Positions 54,961-64,000 of a DNA stretch of 64,000 nt are shown here, piece after piece; the stretch's first letter is position 1, and each line of letters begins with the position of its first letter. The position numbers were made by a program, and so were the translations under genes. This DNA comes from Euglena gracilis (Eukaryota; Euglenida; Euglenophyceae; Euglenales), in the NCBI GenBank assembly GCA_039621445.1, contig CP154954.1:18072589-18136588 (forward strand), read 5' to 3'. The notes below the pieces were generated by a model. The model did no database searches. It was not told where the DNA came from and saw only the letters and a program-made list of their open reading frames with translations.

Positions 54961-55139
54961 GCTCAAGCCATGAGTTCGTGCGGCGTACACATTGTTTGGT
55001 CTGGATGGCCGGGCGGCTAGCGACAATGGCTTTCATCTGGACGGACGGCTGGACAGCCGGCATGTTGGTCGGCTAGGTTGGTCTGCCAGCCGGCCAGGTT
55101 GGTCTGCCAGCCGGCTGGGTTGGTCCGGCCAAACGCCCC
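54961..55139. mobile_element. Right end of an E-family element (E5) nested in an E4 copy
   Basis: From CGGCGTACACATTGTTTGG to GGCCAAACGCCCC it matches the right part of E3 (51690-51828). It is followed by CATT, then E4-type sequence beginning in the middle of that element, so it sits inside an E4 copy. Left end not located. Confidence 0.65.
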
Positions 55140-55263
55140 CATTGGTCCGGCTTGACGGACGGCTGGCGAAAAAATGCTTCGTCCGGACGGACGGCTGGGC
55201 GTCCAGCATTGGTCCAGCTGAAGAGGTCCGGACGGCTCGGACGGCTAGCCGGCCAGCCGCCCC
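55140..55263. mobile_element. Right part of an E4 copy
   Basis: Matches 47349-47472 and ends CCGCCCC followed by CACA, at the same R2 position as E4. It therefore predates the segment duplication. Confidence 0.8.
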
Positions 55264-56115
55264 CACAGAAATCTCGAGAGCATGGCGGATCCCCCGGGCC
55301 TGCAGCTGGGCACCCAGAAAGTGTTGAACCGGTGGTGGCGCTCCCACAACTTGTTCTTGTGGCAGCACAGAGCGTGATCCCCAAAGGGATCCACCACCTG
55401 CCCGCAACCCAAGGGGCAGGGTGAACCTGCCAGGCTCAACGGGATGATGCAACCCCATCAGGCGAAACGATGCACCGTCCACGGCAAACCCGGCAGCCAG
55501 AGGGGCGAGCCCCGATCCAGCTCGAGCACGGGGGTGGGCCGGGTCACGGGGGGGTCACGGGGGGGGTCACGGGGGGGATATGGCCTCCTCTTCAATGTTT
55601 CCGGCTTCCGCGACATTTGAAAAAAAATACTGAAAGCAGTTGTGATTGAAGCACGTGCGTTTGCGGACCCCAAAATCGGGGGGTGTTCAAATCCGGGTCA
55701 CGGGGGGGTCACGGGGGGGGGGGTCACGGGGGGTCACGGGGACGACACTCCAATGGAAGAACTCTGATGCTCAAAGCGGACCCGGTCTCGGTCGTTCAAG
55801 GTCGTGAGGAATGCCGGACGTGCTGCTTGGCGCAGCTGATCGCTCCACCATGCCTGATCGTGGTGGGTGGTGTCGTCAGGGGTCAAGGCGCCGTTTCCTG
55901 CCCATCTCCGCACTGGCTCGAGGCATCCCCCAAGTGCTTTTGCAGCCCGGAGAGTAGATCGTTTAATCCGTCAATGGGGGCGCGAGAAATGTTACTCAGG
56001 CCCAAGGAGTTGGGTGCATGGTGGATCCATGACAACAGTGCACTCAGACGTGCCGGCAGGACGGAGTCCAGTGCCAGCTTCTTAGGGAGATTTCATTGTC
56101 AAAAAACGGGAGGGA

Positions 56116-56191
56116 CCAATTAATCGTTAATCGTCCGAGACACCCCGATTAATCGCGATTAATCGTTCGCCAGCCCGAAACGATTAATTGG
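56116..56191. repeat. 76-bp foldback insert in R2-c
   Basis: Perfect 13-bp TIRs CCAATTAATCGTT / AACGATTAATTGG around GATTAATCGCGATTAATCG. Lies within the R2-c ORF between FGIRLVGL and KLALDSVL. No TSD recognised. Confidence 0.8.
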
Positions 56192-57213
56192 CACAACCCT
56201 ACCAGCCGGATACCGAAACCACCCAAACGCAGAGGCAGGGCAGCCTGGGCCCATTGTGTGTCGGTGACAGAGCAATCCAAAATCTGCTGGAAAGTAGCCC
56301 GGAGGCATCCGTCCGCACGGGCCAGCAAGTGGGGAAAGGGGAGGCAGTGAGCACTACGCACAAAGAACTGAACTTAGAGGCGTCGAAACAGAAGTGGAGT
56401 AAGGACAGTTGGACTTGGGGGTCTTGCACGGAGCCCAGCAGTGCTGTTGCTTGCTCATGCTTGGAGATACCTCTAATTGCTGGCGAACAAAGGACACATC
56501 CGAAGGGTGATGGATCGGGACGCCCAACACCGAGACCCGGAGTCGAGGGTGAAGGGAACGACAAAGGCCCCACGCAAGACGGAATCATCATGCAGAGAGG
56601 GGATATGCCGAACCCCTGGGCCCCACACGGTAGTCTTGGTTAGATTCAGAGAACACCCCAGGCGGCCCAGGCCGATCTGGAGGTGTGCTAGGGCGCGATC
56701 AGCAGTTGGGACGTCTGACAAGATGGACCCGTCGTCCAAGTACCAGAAGGAATTGCCCCGTCCTGGTGCCGAAAGCAGGGTGTCGTGAATGGCTAGCGAG
56801 AACAGGAGAGGCACGAGGGGTGCTCCCTGCTGCCCACCTTCCGTGCTCTAGATCTCGTTGTCCCCAACGAACAAACGGGATGGCTGCAGGGAAAGGCGGC
56901 ACCAGTGCAGCAAGTGCGGGGCCTGGCGCTTGACGGCATCAATGATGGCAGCCCGCTTTACAGAATTGAAGGCATTCCGTATGTCGACCTGGAGTACACC
57001 CAGTCAGGGTCGTCCCTGCGCTCAGATGTTGCAGCGAGATCCCAATTTGCTCGCAGGCGCTTTTGCCTCCAAAGGCGGACTGTAACGGGCGCAGGTTGGC
57101 GCCCACGTCCTCTGTCTTGGGAAGAGCCATGAGGCATTTTTCCACAAAGGTCTCCCCGACGGCAACCGGGCGTACCCCGTCGTCCTTCTTCCGCAAAGGG
57201 AAGAGGTTGGCCG

Positions 57214-57997
57214 CAGGGGTGTAGAAGTAATTTTTTCTCGGGGGGGGGGGCGAGATCCTCGACAAGACTGAAAATATCCATTTTTCCCTCGCCGCCCGAA
57301 GGGCGGCGAAATGGTGGTGCTTTTTTGAAAGATGGCATTGAATGTTACAAAAAAAATGTGGCAATTTTTGGCATTATGACACTGATCCATCACAACTTGG
57401 AAGCTTTTAAGTCACCCGAAGGGCGGCAAAACGGTAGTGCTTTTTTGAAAGATGGCATTGAATGTTACAAAAAAAGCCGCCATTTTTACATTATGCCACC
57501 AATCCATCACAATTTGGAAGAGCCGCCCAACAAGCGGCAAGAGTGACGCCTTTTTGTGTTTCAGGATTTGTGTCTTAGGATTTGCGTGGAACAAAAAAAA
57601 TCTATTGCCGCCCGAAGGGCGGCTGACGGTAATGCAATTTTCCAAAACCTTCCCCAAAAAGACTTGTCAACTTGCCAAACTTGTCAACAAAAATTGTGTG
57701 CTCTTGAAAAAAAAAGAGCTTTGGAAGCGAAGTCAAGATGCATGTTTTCCTGTTTGCCGAGATTTTCGCCCCCTCCGACCCATGAATTCAGGACGTCTTT
57801 GGCCGCACAAAGGGCGGCGAGACGGTAGCGATGTCTAACAGCAAAAACACCCTAAAGTTCAATGAAAAGTTGAATTCTCGGTGTGAGAAATTGAAAAAAC
57901 CACAAACAATGTGAATCACACACTTTTCAAAAAAAATTTCTTCCCAAAATGTCGGGGGGGGCGGCCGCCCCCCCCGACCCCCCACTTCTACACCTAT
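57214..57997. mobile_element. G-family TIR element G2 (784 bp) in R2-c
   Basis: 9-bp TSD GGTTGGCCG (57205-57213, 57998-58006). Ends CAGGGGTGTAGAAGT and ACTTCTACACCTAT. Interior repeats GCCGCCCGAAGGGCGGC, each followed by a diverged copy of GTAGTGCTTTTTTGAAAG. Removal restores the R2-c ORF (EWLCSANLFPLRKK). Confidence 0.9.
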
Positions 57998-58161
57998 GGT
58001 TGGCCGAGCATAGCCATTCCGCTGCCGTGGGGTGCAGAGACCCCTGGGTGCACTGTTGGACAAGGTCGTCCAAGGCCTACAGCAACGGAGTGGGTTCCCA
58101 CTGCCACCGTCCCGTAACAGTTCGGCAAGGTATGCGGGTCGCAGGCCAGACGGCCCCGGTG

Positions 58162-58473
58162 GGCTCCCGGTTCTGGCCTGGGGGGGGGGGGTAGTGGGGG
58201 TCGACCATGGTCGCTCTCGGTCGCTATGGGTGATTCCTACCGGGATTTTTTTTCACCTTTTTTGCCATGTAGCGGCGTAGGCAACTGTTCCAGGGCCCTA
58301 AAATAACAAAATCCCTTGTGTGTGTAACGCCTTTTGCTTGTATGTTGCGGCAATTTGCCCGGTTAAACACTTTCTGACATTCACAGGCCCACGACCGAGA
58401 GCGACCGAGAGCGACCATGGTCGCTCTCGGTCGACCCCCACTTCCCCCCCCCCCCAGGATATAGCAACCCCCC
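58162..58473. mobile_element. T-family MITE T2 (312 bp) in R2-c
   Basis: 9-bp TSD GCCCCGGTG (58153-58161, 58474-58482). Starts GGCTCCCGG, ends TATAGCAACCCCCC. Inverted orientation relative to T1. Removal joins PPGSAPG to PSGLRP. Confidence 0.9.
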
Positions 58474-58822
58474 GCCCCGGTGCACTCCCCGGAGGGAACC
58501 CGAGGGCAACTTTACGAAGTGCTGCCAACCGGTCGTCGGCTGGGGAGTTGACACAGCAATAGTGGCTGGAAGCTAACTGTTGGTCATTTTCGGACCAGGA
58601 GAAGCCCGCCCCGACGGGGTGTAGTCCGCGCAGGGCGGCAAGGACGTCCTCGGACCGGGAGTCATGGACCCCCTTACTCAGAAGGCATTTGGCTGCTTTG
58701 GAAAAGGCACCGAGTTTTCCTCCCTCCCTCACCCTCCACGCCGAACCTCCGGACCAACACAAAAAACCGCTCCTCCCCCTCTCCCACAACCTTGAGCTTT
58801 TCTCAAATGTCTTCTCGCGCAT

Positions 58823-61030
58823 ATTGTATACATACCCCTAACCACCACTAAACCTACCACCACTCATTTCACAGCTTCCTTGGGAGCCTTTCCCCAGACA
58901 GTAGAGGAGAAAGCCATGCGACTGACCTGTTTGGATCACGTGGGCAACAGTGGCCCTTGACACTCAAGGTGACATGTCTTCCAGTTGAGTAAGTTTAGTA
59001 AGGCGAACATGCATGCATTCGGCCCACCACCTTGTGAGGAGTGACCGGAGGTGGGATTGGCCAAAGAGGCAAGAGTTGTTATCCATGTTGCCAGTGGTTT
59101 GCTATCAAGTGCACAACCTTGAAAATTTCATGGCCACCGATGGATGTCTGTTGAAAAGAGCTTTCGATCGAGATTGGTACCCTCACCCCCCTCAAAGTGG
59201 CCACCCTCCAGGCACCACAGGACCCCAAAACGGCCACTCGGGGGGGGGGTGCGGGGGGGGGGGGGTCAATTTTTGGGCTTCGGCGCTTCGGCGCCAAAAG
59301 AAATGGCCACTTCAAGGGGGGTAAACCAAAGTTGCCAAAAATTATCCACACTGAGGGGGAGACACTTTGAGGGGGGTGAGGGTGCCCACAACGTTGCACA
59401 CAACCAGTGAGAGATATGCTCGCGATCGTCGGATCAAACAGAAACAGAATCGAAATTTGTGGTCATTTCTGGCACTGCTTTATTTGAGAAACACAATGAA
59501 CAATACAAAAGCGATTTTTTCCCTTCAAACCGACGACCAAAAGGTTCTTTGGGGCCAGACATGAGAAACCATTGAAAAAGTGCCCAAAATTTTTTGCACG
59601 TCCCAAAAATGACAAGGGAAAATCCTAACAATTTTTAAAAAAATTCACCAAACTCTCGCTGGCTTTTTCTGTTTCTTTCAAAAAGCTTTTTTTGTTTTTG
59701 ATTTTTTTAATGCGGCTTAGATTGCCATTACGATGCCCCCATGTTACCGCACGTTCCTGCCCTGTTTCTGCCCTCTCAGCCTACTTCCCCCTCACGACAC
59801 TTAATTCTACCCTCTCTTCGCCCTTCCAGGTTTCCAGGTTTCCTGGGAACCGGATGACACCCTCTGCCTTATCCTCATCCATGGGGTCTCCCAATCGGTG
59901 CATAGCCTCCCCCCCGTACACTTCAAATCCAGTAGGCTGCGCCACTGGTCGGTGGATTCGGTTCGCCCCACCGCCGTTTCGTCCGGTGAAACCCCTGATA
60001 TAATCGCGATAATTTTCGCGAAGTCGTGTCATCATGACCCGCCTGTTGATGAATTGAAATCCTGGAATTTGTGAGAGTTGTTCGAAAAAAATAGGGCACA
60101 TTGGACATGAGAATCAGAGGCGGGTCCCACCACAGCCACCAAATGAAGCCAAAGCAAAGACGTCAATATTGATGTTAAATAATGTGCAAGGTGGGATTGT
60201 GTGCTTTGGGGATTCTGAGGAAATCCTCATAAAGGCTTCTGGGAGTCATTTAAATCTTGTTTTTCAACGATCATGCACTTTACATCCCAGCAGTGCATTT
60301 TCCAATTGACCATGCACTGGGCAAGGGCAGCTGTCCAGAAACCCGGGGAGGGGTCTGGGGAGGATGGTTGGTGGGTCCGCCCCCACCCCTTTTCCGCACA
60401 AATCCCAAAAAAATTTTGGACCCCAAAATGACTTCCCTTGACTTGAGTCCCCCCCCCAGATTCCCCCCCCCCCAGATTGGCTGCTCGTTTTTCGGAAATT
60501 CAGCGTGCCAAATTGGCCGTTATTGGGGGAAATAGGTTAGGGTTCGGAGTTTCATGAAGTTTTAGCCTTATTTTTGGATTTGGCAAAATCTCAAAGACCC
60601 CCCCCCTCAATAACCTGGCGGGGTGTCAGGTTATTGAACCAACTTTTGGCCCGCCCGCCGACCCTTCGGCCAAATTTGCCATCCTGGAGGGGGGGGGTCG
60701 GCACGCCGTGGCGAGGTGTCTGGCTAGGGGGGGGAAGGGGGGGGTTTGGCGTGGCGGGGTCCTGGAGGGGGGTGCGCGGGGGTTTGCCAAGAAAATTTTC
60801 TTTGGCGGGCCTGAATCTTTTTCCCCCTCTTCTGGTCTGCCGCCTTTGGAGCCCAGGTATTGGGGGCCCCCCCTGTTCACTTCTGAACTGAACTGGACAT
60901 GTTGACTTCCCGGAGGGGGGGGAGGGGGGGGGGAGGGCGGTCCGACACCGAAGGTGCCGAAAAAGCCCTTTTCGGTGTTCGCCTGCTGTTCCGGTTTTCG
61001 GTTTTTTCCCAAAGTGAACAGGTGCATCCA
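58823..61030. other. No gene recognised; repeat copy at 59271-59510
   Basis: 59271-59510 repeats 36375-36620. A minus-strand segment near 59.85-60.05 kb (MTRLRENYRDYIRGF) looks protein-like but is short. GGCGAACCGAATCCACC near 59.96 kb also occurs at 48.59 kb in the opposite orientation. Confidence 0.5.
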
Positions 61031-61038
61031 GGTACACA

Positions 61039-61228
61039 GTAGGGTGGCGACTGAAATTTCCGGCCCCTGAAATTTCACAAAATTTCACAATTTTTAACTT
61101 TTCTTTCAGACCACAAGCCAATAGCAGAGTGTTTTCTGAAACTTCCGGCCCATGAAATTTCACGAAATTTCACAATTTTTTACTTTTCTTTCCGACCACT
61201 TTTCACGAATGTCACCACCCTACTACAC
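61039..61228. mobile_element. Small TIR element (about 190 bp)
   Basis: Ends GTAGGGTGGCGAC and GTCACCACCCTAC; contains two direct copies of CCTGAAATTTCACAAAATTT followed by CTTTTCTTTC(A/C)GACCAC. Confidence 0.6.
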
Positions 61229-61692
61229 GGGGGGGGGACCCCCTGTTCACTTCCGAAGTGAACTGAACAAGGGGGGGAGGGGGGTCCCAGGGTCCCGAAG
61301 TGGACTACCTGGCCTCCTTTGGGGTTCCCTTGTGTGTATGTGCAAGGTTTGGCATGCCCAAATCCTGCCCCTGTCTCGTCAAAAGTAAACCCACCAAAAT
61401 GGAGACAAGGCACAGGGGGGGGAGGGGGGGGTCCGAGGGGGGGGGTTGGAAGCTGTACAGGGGGGGGGGTCCCCAGAAAATCACAACTGTGCTGCCTACC
61501 CCCGAGACAGTTGCGACATTTTTCGTCCAATTGAGGTTGGCAATGATGGATTTTGCGAAATTCAGATGCATTTTGCAAAATATTTGTGTCTTGTAAAAAG
61601 AGTGGTAGCCAGTATTTTCACTTTAAACACTTAGCAGAAAGGCAGGAAGCAGCTTCAATCACTCCCCCTTGGCACACCATGCGGAATTGAGC

Positions 61693-62510
61693 CAGGGTTG
61701 ACGTTTTTTTGTTTTTCAACAAAGAACAAAAAATATGTTTTTTTTCCAAAAAAACACACACAAAAACATGTTTTCTTTTTTTAAAAAGCAAAATTTGACC
61801 TTTTTCCTTGCGAAATGGCCATTTTTTGAGGAAAAGGTTTTAAGGTCATTTTTTTGGTCATCAAAAGTGACGTATTTTTAGTTTTTCCAGCACCTTTAAC
61901 AGACTACGAAGCTGCAGAGATGAAAAAAGACCTTTTTTCAAAAAAAAAGTTTCAAAAAAAATTCCCCCAAACCCCCATGAGGTTTTTTTTGTTTTTTTAA
62001 AAAAACATATTTTTTCTTAGGGGGTACTACCCCCGTGCCCCCACCCCAGTTACACCCCCGTGACCCCCCCGTGACCCGAGAATCGATCCTTCGCCATTCT
62101 TTTTTTAAAAGCATTTTTTTTAAAAAAAACAATGCACTTTCATGTATCCTTGTCCGCCCAATGCACCTTCACACCCAAAAATGGCCAAAAATCTTTTCCC
62201 CTGAAAGAAGTGCCAAAAACTGGTGCATTTCCCCACCCAAAACGGAATTTTGTCAAAAATGGCCCAAACTTCATCCCAAAAACGTGTTGGTCAAGAAAAT
62301 CCTAGCAAAATTCCCTTTCAAAAAATGACCAATTTTATCACGATGCCACGTCATGGATGTTGCCTCCCGGCTACCTGCAAAGTGTCATACTTCCCCCGTG
62401 ACCCCCCCCCCCGCCCCGTGACCCCCCCCCATGACCCCCCGCGACCCGCACCACCCCCTTAAAAAAGCATGTTTTTTTTGTTTCGAAAAAAACAAGCCGT
62501 TTTTTTAAAA
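61693..62510. mobile_element. hAT-like element related to M1, right end unclear
   Basis: Starts CAGGGTTGACGTTTTTTTG as in M1 and shares CTTGCGAAATG(A/G)CCATTTTTT. The inner part includes the inverted copy of the 32.9-33.1-kb repeat. No matching right TIR or TSD found. Confidence 0.45.
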
Positions 62511-62604
62511 AAATTTCATCTGTCTCGGGGGGGTTGGAAGTGGGGGGGGAGGGGGGGGTCCCGGGAGGGGGGGGTTGGAACTGTACAGGGGGGGGGAGGG
62601 GGGG

Positions 62605-63480
62605 GTACTTGTCTGTTAGTCGATCCACGGCAGTGCATCAAGTCTGTTAGTCGATCCACACCTATTTTTGGCCTGCTTTTGGTCACTGATAGACAGGGAA
62701 AGTACAAAACAGGGTCAGAAGATACGGGTGTTGTGTCGGCACAGGGTTAGGGTTAGGTTTATGGTTAGGGTCAGGGTTAGGTTCAGGGCTAGGTTAGGGC
62801 TACGTGACCCTAACCCTAACCCAAAACCCTAAGCCTATCCCTAACCCTATTTTTGGCCTACTTTGGGTCACTGATAGACAGGGAAAGCACAAAAAAAGGG
62901 TCAGACCCTGTGCCGACACCAGCCGTGTCGGCACAGGGTCTACAGAGTTAGGGTTAGGTTCAGGGTTAGGATTAGGGTTATGGTCAGGGTTAGGTTTAGG
63001 GTTTGGGCCAGGGCTAGGTTAGGGCTACGTGACCCTGACCCTAACCCTAAACCCTAAGCCTATCCCTAACCTTATTTTTGGCCTACTTTGGGTCATTGAT
63101 GGACAGGGAAAGCACAAAAAAGGGTCAGAAGACGGCTGGTGTCAGCACAGTGTCTAGAGAGTGAGGGTTAGGGTCAGGGTTTAGGGTTAGGGTTAGGGAT
63201 AGGGTTTTGGGTTTGGGTTAGGGTTGGGGTTAGGGTTTGGGTTACGTAAACCCGAACCCAACCCTGAACCCAAACCCAGAGTCCTAACCCTGACCCTAAA
63301 CCCTAACCCTAACCTTAACCCTGACTCTCTAGACACTGTGCCGACACCAGCCGTATCTTCTGACCCTGTTTTGTGCTTTCCCTGTCTATCAGTGACCCAA
63401 AGTACATCAGTGACCCAAAGTAGGCCAAAAATAGGTGTGGATCGACCTGTTTTGCCGTGGATCGACTAACAGACAAGTAC
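62605..63480. repeat. Foldback element with telomere-like core
   Basis: Perfect 26-bp TIRs (62605-62630, 63455-63480; GTACTTGTCTGTTAGTCGAT plus CCACGG). Second inverted pair around GGTGTGGATCGAC. The core is degenerate TTAGGG / CCCTAA arrays arranged head-to-head, with a repeated CTGATAGACAGGGAAAGCAC unit. Confidence 0.88.
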
Positions 63481-63699
63481 CGGAGGGGGGGGGTCCCAAG
63501 GTTTGACCAACTGTACTGCCTTGTCCCCAATGGCCAGGACAGGACTGCAAAGTGCGTCGCAGGATTATCGAAAGGGGGTCCGTCGCAGGATAACATGTCA
63601 GTGCAAAATTTAACCCCCTCCCCAATTGGTCATTTTGGTCAAAAACAAGGTCCCCAGAGGCCGTCCAAGGGTTGGGCAGTACAGGGGGAGGGGGCTGCG

Positions 63700-63965
63700 G
63701 ACCCCCCGGTGAACGTTCACTGGTGAACGTTCACCGGGGGGAAGGGCGGGGAACTTTCGGCGATGAAGTTCACGGGTGAAGTTCACTGGTGAACTTCACC
63801 GTTTTGATGGTTGGAGGTGAAATTTTGCTCCTTTTCCTCACAAAATGGTCATTTTGAGGTTGATGGTTCATGGAATTTTGTCGAAATTTCCGAAGGCTTG
63901 CCCAAAATGTCATTTTTGGCCATTTTTGGCCAAAACAGTGCTGGTGAACTTCACCGGGGGGGGGG
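63700..63965. repeat. Foldback repeat built on GGTGAACTTCACC (second copy)
   Basis: Palindromes GGTGAACGTTCACC and GGTGAACTTCACC at both ends; the core is the inverted counterpart of 28890-29000 (TTTTGAGGTTGATG, TTGGCCATTTTTGG). Confidence 0.85.
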
Positions 63966-64000
63966 GATGGGGTCCAAAATCCCAAAAGTTACCGCCTGAT

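Larger units (their letters stand above)
55264..58822 (-). pseudogene. R2-like non-LTR retrotransposon R2-c, nearly full length, split by insertions
   Basis: Minus strand, 5' to 3': N-terminal region (58.8-58.5 kb, LSKGVHDSRSEDVLAALRG); the conserved GPSGLRPAYLAELL rejoined across T2; ANLFPLRKKDDGVRPVAVGE rejoined across G2 (57.2 kb); reverse transcriptase with FWYLDDGSIL and LNLTKTTVWGPG (56.6 kb); thumb PLRLGGFGIRL (56.2 kb); finger CPLGCGQVVDPFGDHALCC (55.4 kb). Frameshifts around 56.8 and 57.0 kb. The endonuclease end is cut off by E4 and E5. A dead copy, but it preserves the order of domains. Confidence 0.82.

Noticed and set aside
1-64000. Bacterial or organellar origin
   Set aside because: Many introns, eukaryotic tRNA promoters, R2-like retrotransposons, microsatellites and TTAGGG-like repeats, with very low gene density.

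Overview
The window is nuclear DNA of a repeat-rich protist, most likely a euglenid (Euglena or a close relative). The main reason is the intron structure of a gene on the minus strand. That gene encodes a receptor-type class III adenylate cyclase, and I could rebuild it exon by exon. At 13 exon junctions the introns do not fit GT-AG. They start with three free bases then CAG (positions +4 to +6) and end with CTG plus five bases (positions -8 to -6, one junction one base off). This is the signature reported for nonconventional euglenid introns. Plus-strand genes in the same window instead show tiny GT-AG introns of 43-50 nt. TTAGGG-like repeats and tRNA-like genes also indicate eukaryotic nuclear DNA. 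The species call is inference.

Layout. 1-7.3 kb: low-complexity DNA, dispersed repeats and one or two possible minus-strand exons. 7.4-31.8 kb: the cyclase gene (minus strand, 5' end not found), with transmembrane helix 1, a Cache-like extracellular domain, transmembrane helix 2, a linker, a class IIIb catalytic domain and a C-terminal tail ending in W-D-G-V-F. Its introns hold microsatellites and mobile elements, including a TTAA-flanked element with its own ORF. 33.6-35.2 kb: a plus-strand gene of unknown function related to that ORF, interrupted by a 385-bp MITE. 35.2-48 kb and 50-58 kb: nested mobile elements.

The repeat half contains three R2-like non-LTR retrotransposons (reverse transcriptase, CCHC-type finger, restriction-like endonuclease). 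They served as landing pads for at least four families of terminal-inverted-repeat (TIR) elements. Because the interrupted ORFs and tandem repeats rejoin exactly, target-site duplications (TSDs) can be read directly. They are 4 bp for a GGAC-repeat family (E) that carries tRNA-like genes, 8 bp for hAT-like MITEs (M), and 9-10 bp for Mutator-like elements (T and G). One 4.7-kb T element carries a tandem array of about 112-bp units and is itself split by one E and one M element. Long perfect palindromes, a foldback element with a telomere-like core, and a duplicated R2 segment complete the picture.

Host gene functions that can be stated: cAMP signalling (cyclase), and a partly resolved plus-strand gene with a beta-propeller-like segment near 54 kb. 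The rest is mobile, structural or unassigned. All exon boundaries are hand-derived and need transcript support.
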